From Asterella californica (lineage: Eukaryota > Streptophyta > Marchantiopsida > Marchantiales > Aytoniaceae), in NCBI GenBank assembly GCA_036924285.1, contig JAYKYS010000010.1, positions 18,823,001 through 18,887,000 on the forward strand: a stretch of 64,000 nucleotides of DNA, written 5' to 3'. Position 1 is the stretch's first letter. Each line of letters opens with the position of its first letter. The notes below the pieces were generated by a model. It saw only the letters and a list, made by a program, of their open reading frames with translations, was not told the origin of the DNA and searched no databases. Positions 12,421 through 23,114 of this stretch are shown in pieces. Made by a program: the position numbers and the translations under genes.

Positions 12421-14095
12421 TGTCTTGATGTGAATTTTTTTCATGGTGAATAATTCATTTTTTACTCAAAAGTTAGACTCTCTAAGTCAAATTAAGGTCT
12501 TAGAGAAGCCGATTTTAGAAGAAATGAGTGTTTAAAAATCCAAAAACACCACGGTGTAGATCTCATCGTGCTCATCAATGTGGTATATTAAAAAGTTGCA
12601 AACAGAGTTGCAAGCAAAAAGTTATTTGAGGTACTTGTGTAAGATTTCTGAAATCAAGAATTGTACCATAAATATGAATGAGTTTGAGTTTTAGATTTAG
12701 ATTTTCATCATGTAGATTGTAATGCCTAATATATATTTTTATCCTAAAATGTAAAAAAGATCATATCTGGAGGTAGTTATGATAGTTATAGTTAATGATG
12801 AGAAGATGAAATAACGCACTTTACTAGCATATTAGCTTAGGAACTGGTCTATAGAACCAATTGTGAGATTGGCTTTTATGGGTAGCTAAGTAAATCTGTA
12901 GGGAGGAGATCTCTAAATCAAATTCTCTCAGACTCACAATCAGCTTGGAGTAGGATGACCCCTTCGAGGGAATATGTAAGGCACCAAGTTGCCTAAGGGC
13001 GAGACACTAGATGTTCCTTAAAAGTATCATGAATACGAGATGCTTCCTTCTATATTCACGGTACGTCTTCGTCTACCTCTACAACAATGCAATCAAATGG
13101 TGTGGATGCTAGAGAGAGATTATTACCGGATTTCTAATGGACTTTATGCTAGAGGACTAACTCCTCTTCGGGGTGTCGATGTAATTAGTATGATTTTGAT
13201 GTGAGCCTCTCTAAACCTTGAGGTAGCGAGATGACATCGATGACATCTATTGAAAAATATAGATTTCACCATGTGATACCCTTAGGTCCAAAAATCAAGT
13301 CGAACTGATACCAGAGGTGAGATTTACATCATTTCAAAGTTAAGGAGGCAAAGAATGACAACATTTATAACTCGGGCTCTGGGGTTCAAAACGAGGTGAT
13401 TTTGATGGTCAGAGGTAGCCGTGGTGAAGTTACTTTTGGTGGACATGTCAAAATCTAACTATATGATTGATTCCTGCATATGGAACTGCGAAGACATGTT
13501 AATTAGTCTTTTTAATACGTAAGAAGATGTTACGTGTTAATTTCTCACTGGAGATTTATTTTTCTGTTGTCATTTGTCTAAAGCATCATTCTACCACTTG
13601 TTAGGTGAAAGAGGAAGGTCACGTAAGGAGGAGTGAAATCCCAGAAGAGATGTATCGTAGGAGTTAGGTTTTTTCAATCATTATCGTAGACGTTGTCGAA
13701 GAGCTGAGCAGAGAGAACTACAAAACTTACATAGAGGGGATTTCTTATGTTGAGTGTTTTGATATCGAGGAATTGAGTGTTCAGAGCAGAAACGAGTAGG
13801 GATTAGACCTACAACTTGTAAACATATATTTTGAATAGAAAATAAGAAGCTGAGTGCAAGCGCTAGTGCTTCATAGAGGTAGATTTCTGAAGTTCTCAAT
13901 TCTCAATTTTGAGACATGAGATTTGGAGGTTGTGTTTTGGAGTTGAAGACCTACGTGCGTGTCGTGTGACTTGTTTGATCGAGAACGAGTTAGAAACTCT
14001 TTGTGATCTATATTTTATGTTGTGATTTATGTTTCTTTTCACGATCGTGTCACAACCAGAAGGTTTCACCCTTCTCAAAAACTCACAACTTGACA
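12421..14095 (+). repeat. 5' LTR of element A (about 1675 bp)
   Basis: The start is set by similarity to the LTR start of element B (shared AATAATTCA and GTTAG..CTC blocks just inside). The end is set by the shared CT(C/T)GACA terminus preceding the gag leader in A and B and ending the 3' LTR fragment of A. The middle part (12.6-13.7 kb) does not visibly match B's LTR, so it may hold another insertion. No 5-bp target duplication was found. Confidence 0.55.
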
Positions 14096-14235
14096 TGTAA
14101 TATGGTGCTTCCACTGGGAGCGTCTTGGAATGATTGATCGTGAAGGTTGAGTTTATCATACGAAGAAGAGATGGATTATAAGAGCGAAAACACTACTGCT
14201 GTCACCTCTACGGCTACTGCATCCACATCTACTGC

Positions 14236-14240
14236 CGCAT
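14236..14240 (+). repeat. Left target-site duplication CGCAT
   Basis: CGCAT abuts the TGTGGTG terminus. The same five bases follow the CACTACA terminus at 22135-22139. Removing one copy restores a gap-free match to the gag of element B. Confidence 0.9.
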
Positions 14241-15640
14241 TGTGGTGTCCACAATTTACAAGATGTACGAATTTTTGAAATTTTTGAAGTTAATCACATG
14301 TTCGGGTAATTGAAATAACCTTGTTGCTTAAGAATACATCTTGCTTAGAAGGAAGATGGTCTTAAGAACTTTTTGTAAGAGAAGTTGACTTCTTCCGAGA
14401 AGACGTCTTCTCGACCAGGTCTTCAGAAGACGGAAGACGGAAGACAGAAGACGCGTGTCTTCTAGAAGACAGCGACAGCCACAACGACTACATAGGTCTA
14501 ACCGCACACCACCCAGTAGGAGGGTAGGTGTACCTACCAAGTAGTCCAAGATAGTAGGTAGGTCAGGTAGGTCAAAGAACCTCTAACTGCGCGAGAAGAT
14601 ACGGGAGGAGCGCATTAGCGCAGAGTCATTACCTGCTTCCCGCATCGAAGACCTTAGCACAGAAGATTGAGCTAGGAGGTGCCGAATTGAATTAGGATGT
14701 GCTGAATTGAGTGAGGAGGACCAGTAGAGTGAAATTGAGATCAACTAGGATCGAATTGCAGCTAGAGAGAAAACGAGGACGAATTTCTGAGAGTAGGAAG
14801 CACCATCGAGCTGAAGGAGTTTCTTGTAGATTCTCGGAAGCAGACATTGAAGGACGATTAAAGAAGGATCGGAGGTGGAGCCCTGATCGATTGAGAAGCA
14901 GCAGGACATTGATGGTAGAAGCAGCTCTGTGGAGTCACACTGGAGCTGAGGTGGAGCCGGAAGCGCACAGAAGACTGAAGGCACTACGGGAAGCGAGTAG
15001 AAGACTGTTTGAGGTTCTTCCCATGTTCTTTTCTCTTCCCACCGCTTCTTGCCTCTTGTTTAGTATCCCCCTCGCTTCCCCCATGTTGTTTGTAGGAAAC
15101 CCATCGATCGTTTTTCCCATCCCGCATTTTCCTTCTGTGAAATTGGGCGCGGAAGCGCTGCCTAATTTTCGTCAGCCATCTTCTCGCTTCTTCCCGAGCT
15201 GTAATTGAGCTTCCCTGTCAACATAAAACTGTGTGTAATTCGTATCAAGAGTGGATTGGATTTGCTTTTGTGTTGAGAGAGGTTTGGTACGAATCCTGAG
15301 TGACTTGGTGAGTTGTTTGTTGTTTCGAGAAGCTAGAAGTTGGGAACCAAGCCTATGCCTCTCGATCTTCCGAGCTTCTCAAATCCACATCTTCCTAGAG
15401 AGACTAGAAGGTTGGAAAGACTGGCAGAATGCTCGAGAAGACGTGAGGGTCCTTTACGGATCTCTTCTATCAGACCCATAGCAGCATATTCTTTCTTCTT
15501 CTCGAACTTAGAAGAGAGTTGTGAGAAGTCTTGCTGACAGAATCTGGAGAGTATGGTCGAGGGTCATGTCTTCCCGTCATGCAGCAAGCTTCTTCTGAGT
15601 GTGTAAGAGAGGTGAGAAGTCGGAAGAACAGAGTGCGAAT
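14241..15640 (+). repeat. 5' LTR of the nested Tat-like element (end uncertain)
   Basis: It starts TGTGGTGTCCACAATTT and matches, inverted, 37400 leftwards to about 35900, including the GAAGAC/TCTTC-rich middle, the AAGACTGGCAGAATGC block and GTCATGTCTTC. Similarity is lost near 15640 because the other copy is truncated there, so the true LTR may be longer. The sequence is strikingly rich in GAAGAC and GTCTTC. Confidence 0.7.
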
Positions 15641-16113
15641 GTCTTGTGTCTGTTGTGAGGTTAGATTGCGTGTAAGAAGTAGAAGACAGGTGAGACCAGT
15701 GAAGAGAAGCCTGGCTGCAGGAAGTCTTCTGAGAACGTTATTAAATCGGAAGCTATCCCGGGAATCTTCCTAGAGGTCACTGTTACCGCAGGAGCCCATG
15801 ACCATCTTCTGAACTTTTCATACACTCTACTTCTCGCATATCTTGTATCTTTTGTTAGGAAGTAGGATGAAATGCAAGGTGGGTTGTCTTCTTAGGAATC
15901 CATGTGATGCCTTGCTTAGTTAAGATTGTTTAGATATAGCTCGGAAGACGGAGAACTTAAGAAGCACCGTTAGAATCTCGGAGACGGAGTAGCTGTCTTC
16001 TGGAAGACTAGATTCGTCTTCTGAGAGTGGAAGCTAGACTATGAGAACTTGGAAAGGACTGAGCCTTCGGCTCACAGTAAGTACGTGTGGCTTAGTGCAA
16101 CAGAGCTTCAAGT

Positions 16114-17468
16114 ATGTCGATGCATCCCCGAGGGTTGGTGTTACCGGCAGCAGAGTTGGCCGAGACCAAACTCTTCATCAAGGAGTTGGGTCTCGACTTC
16201 TTCCTGTGGGATTGGAACCTCGCAGACCAGGGTCTTCTGGAGGAGGTTTGGGCAGCATTGCCTCCCCGCAACCGTGTACCTGTGAAGGCAGGAGTTGTCC
16301 GAGGAAGACCATCTTCCTGGACAGCAGAATGGTGGCGTAAGACTTTCCACAGATCAGAAGCAAAGAACAAGGGGTACGAATTAGAGAAGAAGATCCTACT
16401 CATGATCTCGAGGAAGTGGCATGTGCTTGAGAGCACATCTTGTCTCTTCTTGGAGGACAGACATGGAAGAAATAGATGAAAGATCGAAGCTTACCGGAAG
16501 CCGCAAAAGCATCTTTTGGCGAAGCTGTTCTTTCATCTCTTTCCCAAGAGGAAGGCGCAAAAGACGAGGTACCTTGGAGACCAGGACGTGAAATTCTTGG
16601 AGGTCATTTGGGAAGGGCTGCCCATCAACTGGACGCGTTCTTTCATGCATATGTGCAGGCAAAGCTGGTGTACTTAGGCACCCCGGCAGGAGGACATCTT
16701 ACTCTGTTCTTCTGTTACCTGTACGTGGCCAAGAGGGACCTAACGGAAGATCAGTTGACGAGATATGAGCCAACAGGGCAACACGAGATGAAGGAGGAGA
16801 CCTCGGGAGAAGATGACCGAGCAGCAGCAATGACTCCTCCTCTCACTATGATGCCGCAGATGAGACCATGTACTCATCAAAAGACGCTTCTAGTGAGGAA
16901 AGATGACTCTAGTGGGTCGGAAGACGCGACACCACCAAGGAAGATGGGTCCTATGAGTGTGCTTAGGAAGACCACCTCCTTCTCGATCATCCACTCTGGA
17001 TTGGAGTCCGACTCTCAGGATGAGCCACTAAGTATCCGAGCTGCACAGAAGACCGCTTCTGCAACACCAAGGAGTCTTCCAAAGACTCCAGAAGACGAAG
17101 GTTGGATGGATACTCCTACTGTGATGCGAGGAAGCGTAGTAAAGAGGACCGCTTCTGCCATGGGAAGGGATCTTCCACCCCGGATGATGAGAAGAGTAGC
17201 TTCTTCTCGCGCGCAGAAGCAGAAGACCACAACAGCAGAAGAGGCATCCTTGCCTCTGGAAGACAAGGAAGACACCTCCGTCCGGATCGTGAGGATGAGT
17301 CTGTCTTCCACGGAAAGAAGACTGGAGGAGTTTAGTGCCTTCTTCCACTCTGAGATCCAGTCAGCTATGGAGTTGGTGGAGAAGAGAGCGATGGCTCAAG
17401 AGAAGCCACTACAGCCTGGATTCGGTCTGCGCACCTTGATGCGGCAGGAAGAAGGTCAGAAAAGATAG
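16114..17468 (+). pseudogene. gag-like region of the nested Tat-like element, broken
   Basis: The first frame (ATG 16114) reads LPAAELAETKLFIKELGLDF, then WAALPPRNRVPVKAG and WWRKTF, and stops at TGA 16477-16479. Coding-like sequence continues in the same frame (YLGDQDVKFLEVIWEGLPIN) to about 16665. A second frame carries on (KLVYLGTPAGGHLTLFFCYLY, then a long Lys/Glu/Ser/Thr-rich tail) to TAG at 17466-17468. This implies at least one nonsense change and one frameshift. Position after the LTR and the style suggest gag of the Tat/Ogre group, but I recognise no diagnostic gag motif. The function is inferred from position only. Confidence 0.5.
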
Positions 17469-18959
17469 AAGCGCTGGAAGCCAACCTCCGCACCACGGAG
17501 AAGCTCGCAGCGAAGTACAAAACGGTGTCGCGTCGGACGTTTTGCGTGAAGGATGTCCAGGAAAACGCGAGGTTCCTGGCTGTGGAGATGTTGTGTGCTG
17601 AAACAGAGACAAGACAGAGAAAAAACAACCACGAAAGCGAATGCTGCGATATATACCACTCCCAAATGTATGTACACTGCCGGTTCTTTCTCCTAACAGC
17701 ACAAAACTGATGAACAGACCAGAGTGGTCCGTAACCTACTTCAGAAGCCCTAAAAACAAACCCCTGAATCACAACCCTGACCCAAAACCACCGAAGCGTA
17801 GCTCAAAGCAAGAGAAACTTCTCTTTGCTAACAAACAGAGCCACAGCAGTATCACGCGATCCAAACCCAAGTCCAAACCACATCCATGTATAAGCTCTTA
17901 GCTAAAGCTAGCTACCACAAGCTGTATACAGCCAACCAGAACTCTAACGAACTCAAAAGAGCAAAACCCGTAGCGAAGAAACCGAAAAAGACCTATCTGT
18001 GGACTTCCTCCTTTCGCTGGACGGACTTTAGATGTCAATAGGGTCTTCTCCGCTGACTCCGTTAACCTAAGAAACCTTCAGATCCGACTCCCAACAGCCG
18101 AGATATCGTCGATTTTCGGTCGTAGGTGACCGAACCTCCAAAAACTCCTCCCTGCGGCTTAAAACCGCTCACACCGCACAAACAGATCGTCCAAACTGAT
18201 ATCCGTCTTCGCTGGCAGATAGATCTAGCTACCCTGAACCCAACGAGACTCCAAACAAGTCGTTTGGAGTTCCCCTTGCAAAACCACTCGAGAAATTTGG
18301 TCGCAGGTTGCAAAAAACTGACGTAAATCGGCTCCCTGCGGCTCAAACTCGCTCATCACACCGAAATCAACAATCCAATGCACACACGATCTTCTCCTAT
18401 GAGTAGATGAAGACTCCCTGATCGCGTAGGCACCAAGAACGAAGAGCTTGGCTCATTGATCGCGAAGAACAGCCCAACCTCAGGTCGCAGGTGAACAAAA
18501 ATCTGATGTAAGTGCTTCCCTGCGAGCCAATTTCACTCAGAACTTCCAAACCGCCCGATGAAAACTGGTATCGTCTTCAATTTCCTGTAGAACTCGGTGT
18601 TCTGATCCCGTTGGATCCAAGGACAGCAAGTTTGGACTCCAGAACGGCCCGAACGGTCCAACTCTTCTTCACAGGTAACTGAAAACTCCAAATCTGCCTC
18701 CTGCGTCTCAATTTCACTCAGTATGCACTCCTCGATCCGTCTCTTCCCAAACCGTTTGAACCAATGCGTAGCCTGCACAGATCTGAACCCAACGACGCCT
18801 TGCGCGTTTGCATTGGACTTCCAAATCTCCCGCACCGTTTGCTGACAGGTCGCAGGCGCAAGCAAGCCCCTTAAGCAGCCCCCTTGTTACAGTCTGTACG
18901 TACGAAGTTCAACCCTCAATAATAAGAAGCAGGCCCCTTGCGTCCTTGATATAACGCCT
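17469..18959 (+). other. Non-coding internal part of the nested element
   Basis: Coding-like for a short way (KIEALEANLRTTEKLAAKYK), then C/A-rich sequence without a plausible gene. Two spaced blocks share the phrase GGTCGCAGGT(T)G(A)(A)CAAAAA and CTGCGGCTCAAAAC(C/T)GCTCA (about 18125, 18300 and 18485), suggesting further diverged internal repeats. Confidence 0.5.
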
Positions 18960-19620
18960 GAAGCCCTAAATACCCAGTCAGCAAGAAACTAGAGGCCTAG
19001 CTTGATTTTGCCTTCTTTCGAATCGCATAACTTCTTCTCTGGATGTCCAAACGAAGTAAACAAGATGCCCATGGAAAGCTGACAACGAGCTCTACCCATC
19101 TATGTGATGAAAATGAAGATCCGAAGTTGCGCCAAAAGCCCGTAAGCTGGGGCCTAGCTTGTTTTCTCCATCTTTCGAGTCTTGTAACTTTTCCACTAGG
19201 CGTCCAAACGAAGTAGATGAAGTGCCTATGGAAAGCTGACAGAGAACTCTATCCATTGGTGCGATAAGAACGAAGATCCGAAGTGGTGCCAAAAACCCGT
19301 AAGCTGGGGCCTAGCTTATTTTCTCCATCTTTCGAGTCCTGTAACTTCTCCACTAGGCGTCCAAACGAAGTAGACAAAGTGCCTTTGGAAAGCTGACAAC
19401 GAGCTCTACCCATCCATGTGATGAAAGTGAAGATCCGAAGTTGTGCCAAAAGCCCGTAAGCTGGGGCCTAGCTTGGTTTCTTCATCTTTCGAGTCTTGTA
19501 ACTTTTCCACTAGGCGTCCAAACGAAGTAGATGAAGTGCCTATGGAAAGCTGACAAGGAGCTCTATCCACTGGTGCGATAAAAACGAAGATCCATAAGTG
19601 TCTTTGGAGCGACAAAAGTC
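18960..19620 (+). repeat. 157-bp tandem repeat array, about 4 copies
   Basis: Units repeat every 157 bp. Each contains GGGGCCTAGCTT, CATCTTTCGAGTC(T/C)TGTAACTT, the block GGCGTCCAAACGAAGTAGA, TATGGAAAGCTGAC and GAGCTCTA(T/C)CCA, then GAAGATCCGAAGT. The first unit (from about 18985) is the most diverged. The same unit gives three near-identical minus-strand frames at 19092, 19249 and 19406, which are not genes. Tandem arrays of this kind in the untranslated part are typical of Tat-lineage elements. Confidence 0.9.
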
Positions 19621-19636
19621 AAAATTTGATTTTCAT

Positions 19637-20044
19637 GTAGGAGCCGGTCCACGACACGACAACGGAAGCAGCCGCTTCTGTCAAGGAGTTAGCGCAGCTG
19701 AGGAAGAGCAACCAGGAGTTGCAGGCGCGTTTACAACAGCATGACCAAGAGGTTCTGCGGATCAGAGGTAAGATCACCACTCTCGCAGAAGAGAAGACGA
19801 CGTGGAAGACACTGCGGGAAGCCGCAGAAGCGCATGCTGCAGCAGAGAAGACGCAGCGAGAAGCTGCGGAAGCTCATGCGTAGGGGTTGCTAGCTCAGAC
19901 AGTGGAAGCACTTCGCAAGAAGTTTAACTTCACCGCGGGTAGGAAGCTTCTTACCCTAACTAGGGAGTGGGACGACGAGTCCAGAGCGAGGTTAGTGAAG
20001 TGCAAGGAGAGCATGTTCTGTTACTTGGATCGGCAGATAGAGTG
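19637..20044 (+). pseudogene. Coiled-coil frame in the nested element, one internal stop
   Basis: Open sequence with no ATG start reads EPVHDTTTEAAASVKELAQL, then heptad-like Gln/Glu/Leu/Arg-rich sequence (RKSNQELQARLQQHDQEVL, then REAAEAHAAAEKTQREAAE). A TAG interrupts it at about 19880, after which it continues LLAQTVEALRKKFNF and WDDESRARLVKCKESMFCYL to the TGA at 20042. It looks like the C-terminal coiled-coil half of the element's gag-like protein. No catalytic motif is seen. Confidence 0.45.
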
Positions 20045-20125
20045 AAGACGCTTTACGGTCTTCTCTTGATTCCGCCACCTGCAATTGCATCTTCCCAAGC
20101 CTCGTGATCATCGATCGGATCAAAC

Positions 20126-20542
20126 TTGGAGAGGGAGGAATTCGACCTCGCTATCCACTTGGTAGTGACAGCGTTGGAAGCCAAGAAGACCACGGAAGAA
20201 GTCTCGGAAGACAAGGCGTCTTCTGGAAGACAAGAAGAAGAGTTGTCTTCCCATGTGTTTCGAGTGGAGGAGGCGACTTCCCCGGACCCTTATGAGGTCA
20301 CCATGGCCCCCAGCGTCGAACCAATACCTCGGAAGAGCGAGGAAACGCAAGTCGACTCAGCTTCCCAGAAGACGCTTCCGTCTTCCGAAGAAGCACCAGG
20401 CGAGCCCACTACGAATGTTGAGGAGGAAGCCACCTCAATAACACCAGAGGTATTCACAGGGCTTCCCAGCTTATCAGAAGCCGAGTTAGGAGTTCATGTA
20501 GGAGCAGATCAGATGGAGATTGCATCCGAGCAATTAGAGTAG
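20126..20542 (+). CDS. Acidic Glu/Ser/Pro-rich frame of the nested element
   Basis: A 138-codon frame beginning MEREEFDLAIHLVVTALEAK and rich in E, S, T and P afterwards. The first 20 residues look structured; the rest looks disordered. It lies in the same strand and element as the coiled-coil frame, 80 bp downstream, so it may be its continuation after a frameshift. No known domain. It is unlikely to be a host gene. Confidence 0.35.
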   Translation: MEREEFDLAIHLVVTALEAKKTTEEVSEDKASSGRQEEELSSHVFRVEEATSPDPYEVTMAPSVEPIPRKSEETQVDSASQKTLPSSEEAPGEPTTNVEEEATSITPEVFTGLPSLSEAELGVHVGADQMEIASEQLE

Positions 20543-22134
20543 GCAGCAAAGTGCGAAGACAAGTTGACTTGTCCAAACTTAGTAGGAACCGAACATGATA
20601 TCTTAGGAGGTGACAGTTTTAGTGTAATATTAGATAAGTGACCATGTGGCAGATTAAGTAGTGCAGGAGTAGCAAAGTAGATGGCTAAACAGGAAGGGAA
20701 CCGCTTGCATGTGGAGTGGCATCCTTCTGACAACGCCCATCTCTCTCTGATTGTAGTCGAGGATTGGAGGAGAACTCCCCCTACGCATCAAGGTGGTAGT
20801 ATAAGTCAGAAGACAGAGTAGGATTTCAGACACATGAGAGACGCACTAAACACATTAGACTCATTGTGAGCACAGTGTATACACACTACACCCGATGTTA
20901 GAGACATACGAATAGATAGAGATTACACCGGAGGGGTCTGCATGCTCGTTGCCAACAGTGGCTCGAAGATGTGGATGGAGATAGTGGACAGTTTAGAGCA
21001 GGGAACGGCATCCTCGTGTAGTCCTGTTACTAAGCTGGTGTGCCGAGGAGTATGAGCAGGACGTAGAGGGAGTGAGCTTCCCAACACCAATGTGTCTTCT
21101 TCTCGGGGAATGGATTTTGGATTTGAGATGCAGAAGCTTTGTCTATGTCTTCTGGGTAGTGGGTTTCCTCGAATTCACACCCAATTGTGCATGAGAAGCC
21201 TTCTCTTTGAGTGGCGGTGATTGTCAGAAGCTGTGCAGAGTCGAAGCTTGTCTCATCCAGTGGAGCACTTAGGATCTACGGACGGTCTTATGGGTAAACG
21301 ATCCCAGAAGACGGAGTAGTCGAAGCAACGACAGAAGGAAAAAGAAGCCTTTTTTTCACAACAGAAGACGACATCCTCAAGTAGAAGATTGTGTAACTGT
21401 AAGCGAATTTGTTGTCTTCCTCCCCAAATTACTACAAGCAGGGATGGCTTGTTAGTCAGGATTCGGACTAGAAGCTTGTCGGAGTCTTAATTTCTCATTT
21501 TCATTTTGTTTCTCTCTCGTTTGGATTTTCTCTTCTTCTCCATCTTCCCCCATCTTCCCATCTTCTTATCTTCTTCTAGTGAGCTTCTGAGACTTCTATT
21601 GAGCTTCCGTGAAGGTGGATGTCGTTGTAGTGCTGCAGGAAGATCGTTTCCATAGGCAGAAGCCTGGGAAGGCTACAAGGGGCATACACCATGTGATTGA
21701 TCTAACCCGTTGAGAATTGGAAGAGCAATGTGCGATAAACGTTGCTAGTTCGACTTCTACAAAGCAGGAGCAGTCTTCTGGAGGTGTGAGAAGCCGAGTT
21801 GAACCCCCAGAAGCCGAGAATTGCTTCGGGAAGACGGTGATGAGAAGACTGGAAGAAGTGATCTGGAAGCATGACGTGTCTTCCCGAGCTTCCTTGTAGA
21901 TAAGTGCAGTGTGTGATATTTTAGGTAGTAGTTGTTTGTTAAGGTCCAGAGCACCTTCTGAAGGGTCTCGAAGCCGTGTGATTTTGTGAGAAGACGGGAT
22001 TTCTAAGTAAAACCCGAGTGTTTGTGTGTTTGAATAGATCTTAGAACTTAGAGCAGCGATACTTGTGCAAATTCTTTGTGGGAACGATATCTTGTATACT
22101 AAATAGGCAAAAAGAGAAATCATGCGTCACTACA
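20543..22134 (+). other. 3' region of the nested element, presumably 3' LTR, no gene
   Basis: GAAGAC-rich non-coding DNA ending in the CACTACA terminus. The minus-strand 175-codon frame at 21596-22123 has no recognisable domain. The 3' LTR must lie here by position, but a copy of TGTGGTGTCCACAATTT could not be found. Confidence 0.5.
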
Positions 22135-22139
22135 CGCAT
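22135..22139 (+). repeat. Right target-site duplication CGCAT
   Basis: Partner of 14236-14240. The host gag resumes here with CTTCTGTAGCAC, identical over 12 bases to the corresponding place in element B. Confidence 0.9.
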
Positions 22140-23114
22140 CTTCTGTAGCACTTACGACTACAACGACAACAGCATCTGAGCTTGATACTAATGAGATTTT
22201 GAGGACGCTTGTGGTCTTGGTTCAATCACATCCGATTCTTAGAGGAGGTGAGTTGAAATCTAAGAATACTTTGCAAGCTGTTGTGAATAGATGCAGAAAA
22301 TTCTAGTTTAGCGATATCTCTAGATAACATTGTGAGTACAGATGAGAGATGGACCTTGTGAGTGTCACTGATGTGAAGATGATTGACAGTTATGAGTTAG
22401 TTGTGATTCATGAGTTGCGGGATCAAGTTAGAGTTGTACAGAGAAGAAATATCGGTGTTTGACCGAGTTTTGAGCGGATTACTAGGAGAATGTTTCTGGA
22501 TTGGGTTGAACAACAACCTAGTCGCATGATGGGGTTGAACGAGTTATTGAAAAAATTTGATCATAGATATAAGCAACTCTCAATGCTTGAGAGAATAACC
22601 TTGGATGTTGTGAGAACAAAGCTTTTTCTACAAGCTACCGATGAAGTTATGACAGATCGGTTATGTTTCATATTGACATATCGATTGGTTGAAGAGGGTG
22701 TTACTACTGATTGGGAGAGAATTGAAGATGTCATGGCTGTTCTCACAAGACAAAGACGAGAGAGAGTGACAACAAGAGGACGTCTGTTTGCAGAAGTTAC
22801 TACTCAATCTTTCACTGGAAGGAGACTACTGCAACTTATAAACATATATTTCTGAATAGAATACAAGAAGCTTCTGAGTGCAAGCGCTGGTGCTTCATAG
22901 AGGTAGTTTTCTGAAGTTCTCATTTTTTAGATGTGAGATTTGGAAGTTGTGTTTTGGAGTTGAAGACCTACGTGCGTGTCATATGACTTATTTGATCGAG
23001 AACGAGTTGAAGACTCTTTGCGATACGTGTTCCGTGTGTGACTTTCATATCTCTTTTCATGATCGTATCACAGCTAGAATATTTTTCCCTTCCTAGGAAA
23101 CTCTAGCCTCGACA

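Larger units (their letters stand above)
14241..22134 (+). mobile_element. Nested Tat-like LTR element without pol (7.9 kb)
   Basis: The left end is TGTGGTGTCC, the right end is GTCACTACA, and the element is flanked by the 5-bp direct repeat CGCAT at 14236-14240 and 22135-22139. Its first about 1.4 kb matches the 3' LTR of the Tat-like element at 35891-37400, which fixes the family. Inside are a broken gag-like region (16114-17468), a 157-bp tandem array, a coiled-coil frame and an acidic frame. No protease, RT or integrase motifs are visible, so it would depend on a relative for mobility. I could not find where the 3' LTR starts: the last 1 kb does not obviously repeat 14241 onward. Confidence 0.85.
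14171..22830 (+). pseudogene. gag of element A, interrupted at 14240/22135
   Basis: The N-terminal Thr/Ser/Ala-rich segment at 14171-14240 continues without gap at 22135 when the insert and one CGCAT are removed, aligning base for base with the gag of element B. Downstream segments match B: a GGELKS block, YR(C/G)EM(D/E)LV, ELRDQV, DWVEQQP, and the TDWERIEDVMAVL helix. Nonsense codons are present, for example TGA where B has TGG (Trp) at about 22460. The frame ends by fusion into the 3' LTR. No function can remain. Confidence 0.8.
12421..23114 (+). mobile_element. Old LTR retrotransposon A (gag only), split by a nested insertion
   Basis: The 5' LTR starts TGTCTTGATG at 12421 and ends CTTGACA at 14095 (TGTC/GACA ends). 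A gag start follows at 14171 and is broken at 14240 by an inserted element, resuming at 22135. The gag then runs only to about 22830, where it joins the last 284 bp of the 3' LTR (22831-23114, ending CTCGACA). That segment matches 13808-14095 of the 5' LTR. All pol and most of the 3' LTR are therefore deleted. Element B at 39902 is a relative: its LTR start (TGTCGTAATG) and gag align. Confidence 0.75.

Noticed and set aside
19092..19615. Three similar minus-strand 66-69-codon frames
   Set aside because: They repeat every 157 bp because the DNA does; each runs into the next unit and has no start or domain in common with a known protein.
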